From: Amycolatopsis acidiphila
Lineage (GTDB): Bacteria; Actinomycetota; Actinomycetes; Mycobacteriales; Pseudonocardiaceae
Direction of reading: 5' to 3'
Length of the DNA: 64,000 bases
Assembly: GCF_021391495.1 (NCBI RefSeq)
Contig: NZ_CP090063.1
Span: forward strand, 2,604,001 to 2,668,000
The notes below the pieces were generated by a model, which saw only the letters and a list, made by a program, of their open reading frames with translations, was not told the DNA's origin and did not search any database. This document shows, in pieces, positions 1 to 10,731 of this stretch (position 1 is the stretch's first letter; every line of letters begins with the position of its first letter). Both the position numbers and the translations under genes were made by a program.

Positions 1-316
1 CGGGGTGTTCCTCGAAGATCTTGCCGACGTGGGTCGAGCCCGGCGGGACGACGATGACGTTCTGGCCCCAGAAGATCGGCTCGGTGAAGGCCACGCTCTT
101 CTTGCGCTCGTCACTCGCCACGAGGCCGACGGCCATCATGTCGTACTGCCCGCAGTCGAGCCCGGGAAGTCCGGCCGCGACGGTGGTCGTCTTGTGGACG
201 ATCTGTGGCGGGTCGCCGGACAAGGGCTCCCGCGGCGGGCCGTTGTGCTCGATGCCGATCCGAGGATCGTCGTGCCGGGAGTCGTCGCGCAGCGCCGTCC
301 ATCGAGGGGCACTCAC
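1..316 (-). pseudogene. 5'-truncated amino-acid-type ABC transporter substrate-binding protein (SBP_bac_3), also cut by window edge
   Basis: Reading the minus strand from a possible GTG at 316, the frame contains LPGLDCGQYDMMAVGLVA followed by DERKKSVAFTEPIFWG. This is the hallmark mid-domain segment of family-3 periplasmic solute-binding proteins (the DxxxxGxxxxxxRxxxxxF pattern). Normally 80-100 residues precede this segment: a lipoprotein signal and the first half of lobe 1. Here an in-frame TAG lies at 329-331, only about 30 residues of unrelated sequence precede the match, and no ribosome-binding site is visible. I infer a relic that lost its 5' end. The 3' end runs out of the window, so an intact C-terminal half cannot be excluded. 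Confidence 0.5.
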
Positions 317-381
317 CGCCCATGAGAGCTACCTGAACAAGCCCTGACTTCGCGGCGCCGGTCGGGCCCGACGGCCGCCGG

Positions 382-1362
382 TCATTTCGCCGGTCGGTGC
401 TGCTGCCCGTTCTCCCCGCCGTGCAAGCGGTTCAGCATGGCGTTGTACGCGCGCAGCGCTTCCTCGTCCTCGTCGAGATCCACGCCGGGATCGAGCGTGT
501 CGGTCCGGCCCGTCACCGCCGAGCGCCGCGCCGACTCCAGCCACGCCCCGAGATCCCCGGCGCCGGAGGACGAGCCGACCCATACGGTGATGACGATCAC
601 CGCCACGCCCGCCATCAGCAGGTCTCCGCCGACCCACATCATGGCGCCGCCCCAGTGCAGATCGTCGACCGGGCCCGGGCCCCACCCGCGGCCGGGCGAG
701 ACGTAGGCCGGGAACGGCGGCTGCGAGGTCATCAGCAGCGTGAGGCCCACGACGGTGTCGACCACCATCCCGACGAGCAGTACCACCAGGCGAAGCAGCT
801 GCGGCAGCCGCCGCCCGAACGGCTCCGTGCCGAGGATCGGCAGCAGGAAGAGGTAACCGCTGCTGAGGTAGAGCAACTCCTCGACGCCGTGCACCACCGG
901 ATGTGTCGCGGCGGTCTGCTGGAACGGCGTGAGGTGGGTGCCGACCACCACGGCCGCGTAGTAGACGAAGGCGAACACCGGATGCGTCAGCAGTCCGGCA
1001 GCGCGGCTACGGCGGGCCCGCGCGGCCGTGCGGCGGAACCGGTCCCCGCTCGCCCGGCGCAGCAGTTCCAGCGGGCGGCCCAGGAGCAGCAGGGCCGGTA
1101 CCACCATGATGAGGAGCAGGTGTTGTGCCATGTGGACGGTGAACAGCACGGTGCTGTAGGCGTTCACGCTGCCACCGGCCGCGACCGTGCCCAGCAACAG
1201 TCCCAAGTAGAACCACACGGCCTCCCGCAGCCGCCAGTCCCGCACCCGCAGGATGCCGGCCAGGTACCCGGCGGCCGCGACCGCGATCACGACGGCGGCG
1301 GCGACCGGCATGTCCCACACCGTCAGGGCGGTGTGCCAGGACAGGGCTGGTGGGACGGTCAA
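382..1362 (-). CDS. CtaG-family (caa3_CtaG) copper/cytochrome c oxidase assembly membrane protein
   Basis: The 326-residue polytopic membrane protein has the family core HMAQHLLLIMVVPALLLLG around residues 75-95, in which the His/Met residues are the likely copper-contacting positions. At least seven hydrophobic segments are visible. Actinobacterial CtaG-type proteins take part in copper delivery to cytochrome oxidase, so its place beside copper ATPases fits. The start appears to be TTG at 1360-1362, shortly after a GAGGA sequence. The gene is divergent from the first copA, and the 135-bp gap between them presumably carries both promoters. The hydrophilic C-terminal tail after about residue 265 is acidic and not typical of the core domain. 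Confidence 0.85.
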   Translation of the reverse strand: MTVPPALSWHTALTVWDMPVAAAVVIAVAAAGYLAGILRVRDWRLREAVWFYLGLLLGTVAAGGSVNAYSTVLFTVHMAQHLLLIMVVPALLLLGRPLELLRRASGDRFRRTAARARRSRAAGLLTHPVFAFVYYAAVVVGTHLTPFQQTAATHPVVHGVEELLYLSSGYLFLLPILGTEPFGRRLPQLLRLVVLLVGMVVDTVVGLTLLMTSQPPFPAYVSPGRGWGPGPVDDLHWGGAMMWVGGDLLMAGVAVIVITVWVGSSSGAGDLGAWLESARRSAVTGRTDTLDPGVDLDEDEEALRAYNAMLNRLHGGENGQQHRPAK

Positions 1363-1497
1363 CGGTCCTCGCTCGAATTCGCCGGGGTGCTCAGGATTCC
1401 CAGTGTGGCACTGCGGGATAATGGAGTCCGAGGCACCGTCCCCGGAAAATCCGCGACGCCGTCCCGAAATGGGTGCCGGAGAGAAGTTGGTTCATCA

Positions 1498-3792
1498 ATG
1501 CCCGATACGTTCCCGCCCGGTTCGACGGGTTCGCTCGAACTGGCGATCGGCGGAATGACGTGCGCGGCGTGCGCCGCACGGGTCGAGCGCAAGCTGAACA
1601 AGCTCGACGGCGTCGTCGCCACCGTGAACTACGCCACCGAGCGGGCCACCGTGTCCGGGCCGGTCGCGGTGGAGCGGCTGATCTCCCAGGTCGAGGGCGC
1701 GGGCTACACGGCGAAGCTGGTCGAGGACGGCGAGTACGACGACGGGCAGGGCCGCGTCCGCGTACTGTGGCGCCGCCTCGTGGTCGCGTTGCTGGCCGGC
1801 GTTCCGCTGGCGGACCTGTCGATCACGCTCGCCCTCGTCCCGTCGCTGCGCTTTCCCGGCTGGCAGTGGGTGCTGCTCGCGCTGATCGTGCCGGTTGTCA
1901 CCTGGTGCGCGTGGCCGTTCCACCGCAAGGCCGCCGAGGCCGCCCGGCACGGGGCCAGTTCGATGGACACGCTGGTGTCGCTGAGCATCATCGCCGCCAC
2001 CGGCTGGTCGGTGTACACGATGTTCGGGCAGAGCGGCAGCGGCCGCGCCGACGGGGTGTGGGGCCTGGTGCTGCAGCCGGGTGGGTCGATGTACCTCGAT
2101 GTGGCGGCGGGCGTGACGATCTTCGTGCTCGCCGGCCGGATGTTCGAGGCGCGAGCGAAGCACACGGCCGGTACCGCGCTGCGCGCACTGGCCGACATGG
2201 GCGCCCGTGAGGTCACCGTGCTCGGCGAGGACGGCGCCGAGCGCCGGGTCCCGGTGCGGGAGCTGCGGACCGGTGACCGTTTCGTGGTCCGGCCCGGCGA
2301 CACGGTCGCGACCGACGGCGTGGTGCTGTCGGGGGCCTGCGCGGTGGACACGAGCGCGATGACCGGGGAGTCGGCGCCGGTGGAGGTGACGGCCGGGGAC
2401 GCCGTGGTGGGCGGGACCGTCGCGCTCGGCGGCCGGGTGGTCGTGCGTGCCGAGAAGGTCGGCGCCGCCACCCAGCTGGCCCAGCTGGTGCGGCTGGTCG
2501 AACGGGCCCAGAGCGACAAGGCGGCGGTGCAGCGGCTGGCCGACCGGATCGCCACGGTGTTCGTGCCGATCGTGATCGCGCTGGCAGCGCTGACGCTCGC
2601 CGGCTGGTTGCTGGGCGGCGCGCCGGCGGAGAAGGCGGTCAGCTGCGGGCTGGCGGTGCTGATCATCGCCTGCCCCTGTGCACTGGGCCTGGCGACCCCC
2701 ACCGCGCTGCTGGTCGCCTCCGGCCGCGGTGCGCAGCTCGGCGTGTTCATCAAGGGGCACCAGGCGCTGGAGTCCGCGCGGGCGATCGACACGATCGTGC
2801 TGGACAAGACCGGCACGCTCACCACCGGGCGGATGTCGGTCGCGGGCGTGCAGGTGGCCGAGGGCGTCGCCAGGGCCACCGTGCTGGCCTGCGCCGGCGC
2901 GGTCGAGAACGCGTCCGAGCACAGCGTGGCCCGCGCTGTCGTCGACCTCGCGCGGCGCGAGCTGGGCGGCGTGGCCGGGGTCGAGGACTTCCGGACCCTG
3001 TCCGGACTGGGTGTGCGTGGCCGGGTCGGCGGCCGCGACGTCACGGTGGGCACCGTGCGGCTCATGCGGGCGGAGGGGCTGGCGGTGCCGGCGGCGCTCG
3101 AACAGGCCCGCTCCGGCTGGGAGGCGCGGGGGCACACGACGGTCGCCGTGGCGATCGGCACCGAGGTCGTGGCCGTCCTCGCGCTGTCCGACACCGTGCG
3201 CCCGAGCGCGCGTGACGCGGTCCGCGAACTGCACGCGCTCGGCCTGCGCACGGTGGTGCTGACCGGCGACAACGCGGTGACCGCCCGCGCGGTCGCCGCG
3301 GAGGTCGGCGCCGGGGAGGTGATCGCGGAGGTGCTGCCCGCGGGCAAGGCGGACGTGATCCGGCGGCTGCGAGCCGAGGGGCGCACGGTGGCCATGGTCG
3401 GCGACGGGATCAACGACGGCCCGGCGCTGGCCGGTGCCGACCTCGGCCTGGCGCTGGTCACCGGCACCGACGTCGCGGTCGGCGCCGCCGACCTGATCCT
3501 GATGCGCTCGGACCTCGCGGTGGTGCCGGCCGCGGTGCGGCTCGCGCGGGCCACGTTGACGACCATCCGCGGCAACCTCCGCTGGGCCTTCGGGTACAAC
3601 GTCGCCGCGCTCCCGCTCGCGGCGGCGGGCCTGCTGAACCCGCTGATCGCGAGTGCCGCGATGGCGTGCTCGTCCCTGTTCGTGGTGTCCAACAGCCTGC
3701 GCCTGCGACGGTTCGGGCGGTCGCGGGCCGCCACTGCGGAACCGGCAGCACGGCACCCGGAACTTTCCGCCGCCGACCGACGACCTCGATGA
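1498..3792 (+). CDS. copA: Copper-translocating P1B-type ATPase (CopA-like), first copy
   Basis: The protein has 764 residues. An N-terminal heavy-metal domain carries GMTCAAC at 19-25. Further motifs are the actuator TGES near 290, the transmembrane CPC at 392-394 in the context IIACPCALGLATPTALL, the phosphorylation motif DKTGT at 436-440, and GDGIND with the first Asp at 636. These define a Cu(I)-exporting P1B-1 ATPase of the cytoplasmic membrane. The signature His-Pro of the nucleotide-binding domain is altered: the sequence is ASEHSVA (H475-S476), not SEHP. The ATG at 1498 is chosen because it directly precedes the metal-binding domain and follows GGAGAG; the open frame extends further upstream without coding character. 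copZ and a second copA follow closely. Confidence 0.93.
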   Translation: MPDTFPPGSTGSLELAIGGMTCAACAARVERKLNKLDGVVATVNYATERATVSGPVAVERLISQVEGAGYTAKLVEDGEYDDGQGRVRVLWRRLVVALLAGVPLADLSITLALVPSLRFPGWQWVLLALIVPVVTWCAWPFHRKAAEAARHGASSMDTLVSLSIIAATGWSVYTMFGQSGSGRADGVWGLVLQPGGSMYLDVAAGVTIFVLAGRMFEARAKHTAGTALRALADMGAREVTVLGEDGAERRVPVRELRTGDRFVVRPGDTVATDGVVLSGACAVDTSAMTGESAPVEVTAGDAVVGGTVALGGRVVVRAEKVGAATQLAQLVRLVERAQSDKAAVQRLADRIATVFVPIVIALAALTLAGWLLGGAPAEKAVSCGLAVLIIACPCALGLATPTALLVASGRGAQLGVFIKGHQALESARAIDTIVLDKTGTLTTGRMSVAGVQVAEGVARATVLACAGAVENASEHSVARAVVDLARRELGGVAGVEDFRTLSGLGVRGRVGGRDVTVGTVRLMRAEGLAVPAALEQARSGWEARGHTTVAVAIGTEVVAVLALSDTVRPSARDAVRELHALGLRTVVLTGDNAVTARAVAAEVGAGEVIAEVLPAGKADVIRRLRAEGRTVAMVGDGINDGPALAGADLGLALVTGTDVAVGAADLILMRSDLAVVPAAVRLARATLTTIRGNLRWAFGYNVAALPLAAAGLLNPLIASAAMACSSLFVVSNSLRLRRFGRSRAATAEPAARHPELSAADRRPR

Positions 3793-3840
3793 CGACGAGG
3801 ACACCTCCTCGCCACGACACCGTCACGACGGAGGACGACG

Positions 3841-4043
3841 ATGACTCGGCAGACTTTCGCGGTTTCGGGCATGACCTGCGAGCACTGCGCCGCCTCGGTG
3901 CGGGAGGAGCTGGGTGAGCTGCCCGGGGTCCGCACGGTCGAGGTCGACCTCGGGCGGGGGAGTGTCCGGGTCGCCAGCGCGGGGACGCTCGACGCCGGGC
4001 AGGTCGAGGCCGCGGTGCGGACGGCGGGCTACGAGCTCGTGCG

Positions 4044-4047
<4 letters not shown>
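3841..4047 (+). CDS. copZ: CopZ-type heavy-metal-associated copper chaperone
   Basis: This 68-residue protein is a single HMA domain. VSGMTCEHCAASV near residues 8-20 supplies the two Cu(I)-binding cysteines (MTCxxC), and the beta-alpha-beta-beta-alpha-beta length is exact for the family. It should carry Cu(I) in the cytoplasm and hand it to the ATPases' N-terminal domains. GGAGG lies about 6 bases before the ATG. Its stop overlaps the start of the second ATPase gene by four bases (ATGA), so the two are almost certainly translated together. Confidence 0.93.
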
Positions 4048-6326
<2,279 letters not shown>

Positions 6327-6873
6327 GGAGGTCGTCCCGGGCACGCGCGATCCGGGACCGGACGGTCCCGATCGGACAGTCGCACACCTGGGCTGCCTCC
6401 TGATAGGACAGTCCCAGGATCTGGGTCAGCACCAGGATCTCGCGCCGCTCCGGCTCCAGGCCGTCGAGCAGCAGCTTGAGCTCGACGACGTCCTCGAACC
6501 CCGCGCCGCTGCGGCGGCCTTCGATCGGCTCCCACTCCGTGTGCGCGGCGATGCGCGGGCGCGCCCCGGCCGCGCGGATGTGGTCGACCAGCACCCGGCG
6601 CGCGATCGAGAGCAGCCAGGTCCGCGAGGACGAGCGGCCCGCGAAGCGGGGCAGGCTGGTGAAGGCGCGCAGATACGTTTCCTGGGTGAGGTCGTCGGCG
6701 CGGTCGGCGTCGGCCAGGTGCGCGAGCAGCCGCCACACGTCCGCCTGCGTCGCCCGCACCCAGTCGGCGAGCGCCCGGCGGTCCCCGCGGCCCGCGGCGA
6801 TCGCCAGTTCGGTCACCCGGTCGTCGTCCTCGCGCTTTCCCGGCACAGCGCAGGAGGCTAATACACCCCCGCC

Positions 6874-6901
6874 GGGAACTTCCGCGCCCCATGGACGACT
6901 A
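6874..6901 (+). promoter_or_regulatory. Putative ECF-type promoter of the anti-sigma gene
   Basis: GGGAAC at 6874-6879 and CGACTA at 6896-6901 are separated by 16 bases, matching the usual ECF pattern (GGAAC, 16-17 bases, CGNCTA). The -10-like element ends 7 bases before the GTG at 6909, so transcription would begin at or next to the start codon. This suggests a leaderless mRNA and explains the missing ribosome-binding site. Confidence 0.5.
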
Positions 6902-6908
6902 GCAGGGT

Positions 6909-7637
6909 GTGCGATGCGAGATTTTCCGGGACGCGTTGTCCGCGCGGATCGATGGTGAGCAGGAACCGCTGGACCCCGACGTGCTCGACCGGCACCTCGA
7001 GACCTGTGCGGACTGCCGGGCGTGGTACTCCGCCGCGCAGGACCTGCGCCGCTGGATGACCGTGCGCGCCGCCCCCGTGGTGCCCGATCTCACCGAGGTG
7101 GTCCTGGACCGGATCCCCGCGCCCACCGGCGAACGGTGGCCGGCCCGGATCGGGCTCGGCCTGGTGGCGCTGGCCCAGCTCACGTTGTCGGGCGCGCAGC
7201 TGTTCGGCGCGGCGACCGGGATGGGTGCCATGCCCGCCGCGTTCATGACGGGGCATCTGAGCCACGAAAGCACCGCGTGGAACCTCGCGGTCGGGATCGG
7301 GTTGCTGTGGGCGGCGCTGCGGCCGCGGGCGGCCGCCGGCCAGCTTCCCGTGCTGACCGGCTTCGTGCTGGCACTGGTCGCGTTCTCGGTCGGCGACCTG
7401 CTCGGGCACGCGGTCACCCCCGGCCGGCTGGCCTCCCACGTGTTCGTGCTGCTCGGGCTCGCGCTGCTGTTCGTGGTGCGCCGGCAGTACCGCGACGACG
7501 GGCGGCCGGGCACCGGGGACGCCCTCACCCCACAACACCGCACCGCACCGGGTACCGATCCCGGCGAGGCGGCGGACGAGCCCCTGCCGGGGCCCCGGCG
7601 CCGGCATCGCCCCGCCAGCCGCCACCGCGCCGCCTGA
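6909..7637 (+). CDS. Zinc-finger (zf-HC2) anti-sigma factor with transmembrane C-terminal domain
   Basis: The 242-residue protein begins with an anti-sigma zinc-finger domain containing DRHLETCADC near residues 27-36; its HxxxCxxC plus an upstream Cys/His set is the ZAS motif that binds ECF factors. About five hydrophobic segments follow between residues 78 and 195, then a basic, proline-rich tail. It should hold the divergently encoded SigC-like factor at the membrane and release it on a signal, plausibly copper. The GTG start at 6909 has no Shine-Dalgarno sequence but lies directly behind an ECF-like promoter. A YcnI gene follows 44 bases downstream. Confidence 0.85.
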   Translation: MRCEIFRDALSARIDGEQEPLDPDVLDRHLETCADCRAWYSAAQDLRRWMTVRAAPVVPDLTEVVLDRIPAPTGERWPARIGLGLVALAQLTLSGAQLFGAATGMGAMPAAFMTGHLSHESTAWNLAVGIGLLWAALRPRAAAGQLPVLTGFVLALVAFSVGDLLGHAVTPGRLASHVFVLLGLALLFVVRRQYRDDGRPGTGDALTPQHRTAPGTDPGEAADEPLPGPRRRHRPASRHRAA

Positions 7638-7681
7638 ACCACGAAGACCCTGTCCGACCGTCCCCATTGGAGTGTGCTGTC

Positions 7682-8395
7682 TTGTCCAGAACCCTGCGCA
7701 GCCTCGCCGTCCTCGGCGCGGCCGGTGCGGCCGCGCTGCTGAGCCTCACCGGCGTCGCCTCGGCCCACGTCACGGCCAACCCGAACACCGCGCAACAAGG
7801 CGGCTACGCGAAGGTTTCCTTCCGGGTGCCCACCGAGCGCGACAACGCCTCGACGACCCAGCTGGAGATCGACTTCCCGGCCGAGCACCCGCTCGCCTCG
7901 GTCTCCACCCGCGCGGTCCCGGGGTGGACGGCGAAGGTCGAGAAGACACCGCTCGCCAAGCCGATCACCACCGACGACGGGCAGCTCACCGAGGCGGTGT
8001 CGAAGATCGTGTGGACCGGCGGGAAGATCCCGCCGGGCTCGTTCGAGGAGTTCGACGTCTCGATGGGCCCGCTGCCTGCCGACACCGACCAGCTGGTGTT
8101 CAAGGCGCTGCAGACCTACGACAACGGCGAGGTCGTGCGCTGGATCGACACCACGACGCCGGGCGGGCCGGAAGCCGAGCACCCGGCGCCCGTGCTCAAG
8201 CTGACCCCGAAGGCGGACGCCACCACCAGCGCCGCGGTCAGCCCGGCCGCTTCGAGCACCGGCTCGGGCTCCGGGTCCTCGACCGGCACGGTGCTGGGCG
8301 TCATCGCGATCGTGCTGGCCGCGCTCGCACTCGCCCTCAGTGTCTTCACGCGACTGCGCTCCCGCCCCGGCACGAACGGCGCCGGCGCGGAATGA
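7682..8395 (+). CDS. YcnI/DUF1775 family copper-binding exported protein
   Basis: The protein has 237 residues. A signal peptide ends at VASA (residues 25-28), so the mature chain begins with His29 (HVTANPN). That free N-terminal His is the metal ligand described for YcnI-type Cu(II)-binding domains. The DUF1775 domain covers roughly 29-175, then comes a low-complexity Ser/Thr/Gly linker, a single C-terminal membrane helix (about 202-222) and a basic tail, so it is likely anchored on the outer face of the membrane. TTG at 7682 is chosen as start: it follows TTGGAG at good spacing and gives a complete signal peptide. It overlaps the next gene by four bases. Confidence 0.88.
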   Translation: MSRTLRSLAVLGAAGAAALLSLTGVASAHVTANPNTAQQGGYAKVSFRVPTERDNASTTQLEIDFPAEHPLASVSTRAVPGWTAKVEKTPLAKPITTDDGQLTEAVSKIVWTGGKIPPGSFEEFDVSMGPLPADTDQLVFKALQTYDNGEVVRWIDTTTPGGPEAEHPAPVLKLTPKADATTSAAVSPAASSTGSGSGSSTGTVLGVIAIVLAALALALSVFTRLRSRPGTNGAGAE

Positions 8396-10080
8396 CCGCG
8401 GCGCCCGGCCGGCGGGCACTGCGCGCGACGCTGCTCGTGCTGGCGAGCGGGTGGCTCGTGCTGTTCGCCGGGTCCGGCGCCGCCTCCGCGCACGCCGCTC
8501 TCGACTCGACCGACCCCGCGCAGGGCGTGGTGCTGCCCACCGCGCCTGCCCAGATCTCCCTGACGTTCAGCGAATCGGTCCAGGTCGCCGCCGACGGGGT
8601 GCGGGTGTTCGGCCCCGACGGCACCGAGGTGGACGCCGGGCAGGCCACGCACCTCGGTCCCGCCAGTACGGTCGGGGTCGGCCTGCGCGACGGGCGGCAG
8701 CAAGGCACCTACACCGTGTCCTGGCGGGTGATCTCCGCCGACTCGCATCCGGTGTCCGGGGCGTTCACGTTCTCGGTCGGGCACGCCTCGCCCAGCCACG
8801 GGCCGGCGTCGGCGGCGTCCGCACAAGCGAACACCACGGTGAGCGTGCTGTACGCGATCGCGCGCGGCCTGGCCTTCGCCGCGTTCGCCGTCCTCGTCGG
8901 CTCGGTCGGCTTCGTCCTGGCCTGCCTGCCCTCGGCCCAGCGCTCCCGCGCGATGCGGCTGGTCATGTTCACCGGCTGGGCCGGCTCGATCGCCGGGGCC
9001 CTCGGATGCCTGATCCTGCAGGGGCCCTACGGCTACGGGTTGGGCGCCGGGCACGCGTTCGACGCCGATCTCGTCCAGCAGGTGCTGGGCAGCAGGCTCG
9101 GTGTCGCGCTGCAGGCACGGTTGCTGGTGCTCTGCCTGGCAGGCGTCTACCTGACGTTGCTGTCTTCGGCATCGGCGACCGCCTGGCGCGGGTGGCGCTG
9201 GACGTTCGGCGGCGCGGGCGCGGTCCTGGCGATCGGGCTCGCGGTGACCTGGTCGGCCGCCGACCACGCGGCAGTCGGACTGCAGCCCGCGATCGCGCTT
9301 CCCGCCGATGTCGCCCACCTCGTCGCGATGGGCCTGTGGCTCGGCGGGCTCGCCGCGCTGCTGCTCACCCTGGTCCGCCCCATCGCGGACGGACCGGCGC
9401 TGGTCACGGCTGCCCGGCGATTCTCCCCCATCGCAGCCGGTTCGGTCCTCGTGCTGGTCGGCACCGGCAGCTACCAGGCCTGGCGCCAACTGGGCACCTG
9501 GAGCGCCTGGCTGAGCACCGGCTACGGGCGACTGCTCCTGATCAAGGTGCTGCTCGTCGGGTGCCTGCTGGCCGCGGCCGCGCTGTCGCGGCGCTGGGTA
9601 CGCCGCCGTAGCGGGACGAACCCGCGCGCGCTGCGCCGCAGTGTGCTCGCCGAGGCCGGACTCGCGGTCGTGGTGCTCTCGGTGACCGCACTGCTGGTCG
9701 AAGCGGAACCAGGCCGCACCGCGACCGCGGCGCCACCGGGCCCCGTGCACCGTGAGGTCGGCTACGACACCGGCGGCCCCGGTGGCGCGGGCCGGGTGGA
9801 GGTGGACGTCAACCCTGCTGCCGGCGGGCCGAACACGGTCGGCCTGTCCATTGAGGACAGTGCGGGCCGGCCCCGGGACGTCCCCGAGTTCCACGCGAAG
9901 CTCACGCTGCCCGCTCGCGGCATCGGTCCGCTGGAGATCCCCTTGCGGCGCACCGGAACCGGCGACTACACGGCGGCGGCGGTGCAGATCCCGGCAGCGG
10001 GCTCGTGGCAGCTCGCCCTCACCGTGCGCACCTCGGACCTCGACGAGACGACGGTCGCCACGACGATCGAGATCCGGTAG
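8392..10080 (+). CDS. CopC-CopD fusion copper resistance/uptake protein with C-terminal YtkA-like domain
   Basis: The protein has 562 residues. A signal peptide ends at ASA, leaving His34 at the mature N-terminus (HAALDSTDP), the copper-binding histidine of CopC. The CopC domain spans about 34-130 and includes SWRVISADSHPVSG. A CopD-type membrane domain with eight or so helices follows from about 150 to 440. The exported C-terminal domain (about 450-562) is a beta-rich YtkA/FixH-like module. In Bacillus, YcnJ is a comparable CopCD fusion next to YcnI, used for copper acquisition; that function is inferred here. The ATG at 8392 overlaps the ycnI stop (ATGA). Confidence 0.9.
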   Translation: MTAAPGRRALRATLLVLASGWLVLFAGSGAASAHAALDSTDPAQGVVLPTAPAQISLTFSESVQVAADGVRVFGPDGTEVDAGQATHLGPASTVGVGLRDGRQQGTYTVSWRVISADSHPVSGAFTFSVGHASPSHGPASAASAQANTTVSVLYAIARGLAFAAFAVLVGSVGFVLACLPSAQRSRAMRLVMFTGWAGSIAGALGCLILQGPYGYGLGAGHAFDADLVQQVLGSRLGVALQARLLVLCLAGVYLTLLSSASATAWRGWRWTFGGAGAVLAIGLAVTWSAADHAAVGLQPAIALPADVAHLVAMGLWLGGLAALLLTLVRPIADGPALVTAARRFSPIAAGSVLVLVGTGSYQAWRQLGTWSAWLSTGYGRLLLIKVLLVGCLLAAAALSRRWVRRRSGTNPRALRRSVLAEAGLAVVVLSVTALLVEAEPGRTATAAPPGPVHREVGYDTGGPGGAGRVEVDVNPAAGGPNTVGLSIEDSAGRPRDVPEFHAKLTLPARGIGPLEIPLRRTGTGDYTAAAVQIPAAGSWQLALTVRTSDLDETTVATTIEIR

Positions 10081-10081
10081 C

Positions 10082-10639
10082 TCAGATCAGCAGGGCCGTC
10101 ATCAGGGCCATGCCGAGACTCATCACGCCATCCACCGCCAGACCCGCGGTGCGCAGCCGGAGCCTGCCCTCCCCACGGCCGGCGTCGATCGCGCGGGCGA
10201 GCCGGCCGACGCCCGCCAGCACGAACACCGCCGTCAGCACCACGGCGACGATCACCACATGCGGCGGCGTGTCCGTGCTCATCGTCATGCCCGCCATCGC
10301 CATCGGCATCGCCAGCAGCGTCCACGCCATGCCGCCCATCATCAGCGCGTGGTGGCCCAGCGACAGCCGCCCGTGCGAGCCGTGGCCCTCGGTCCCGAGC
10401 ACCAGCATCCCGACGAACCACGCCGCCGCGGCGGCGAACAACAGCACCTGCGGCACCCGCGCGACGCCCATCGCCGCGGGCCACGCCATGGCGACCATCC
10501 CCGCGCACATCAGCACGTGCAGCACATCGCAGGTCCGGCGCATCGGGGGACCGTGGCGCACGCACCGGTACAGGCAGAAGACGCCGACCGCGGCGAAGAC
10601 GACCGTGACGATCCAGCGCAGTCCCGTCCCGGGGATCAC
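10082..10639 (-). CDS. DUF5134 domain integral membrane protein
   Basis: This 185-residue protein has about five membrane helices and unusually many His and Met residues inside or next to them, for example HVLMCAGMVAMAWPAAMG and GHHALMMGGMAWTLLAMPMA. That composition is typical of DUF5134 and suggestive of copper binding. It is convergent with the CopCD gene, with one base between the two stops. The start is GTG at 10637-10639 with no strong ribosome-binding site. No biochemical function is known to me; context suggests a copper-handling accessory protein. Confidence 0.8.
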   Translation of the reverse strand: MIPGTGLRWIVTVVFAAVGVFCLYRCVRHGPPMRRTCDVLHVLMCAGMVAMAWPAAMGVARVPQVLLFAAAAAWFVGMLVLGTEGHGSHGRLSLGHHALMMGGMAWTLLAMPMAMAGMTMSTDTPPHVVIVAVVLTAVFVLAGVGRLARAIDAGRGEGRLRLRTAGLAVDGVMSLGMALMTALLI

Positions 10640-10731
10640 GAGGTCATCCCGTGCCCGCGCGGCCTGTGGTGGACCCCGGTGAGGAGTGCTTCGCGTTCGC
10701 CGATGGACATCGCGCTCCCTTCAGATCCCGC

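Noticed and set aside
397..1497. Long plus-strand open frame continuous with copA copy 1, giving an apparent 1131-residue protein
   Set aside because: It runs antisense to the well-supported CtaG gene, has Arg/His/Gln-rich shadow composition, and the metal-binding domain begins right after the ATG at 1498.
1495..3935. Long minus-strand open frames opposite the first copper ATPase
   Set aside because: These are high-GC shadows with low-complexity Ala/Arg/Ser content and no motifs, while the plus strand carries all P1B motifs.
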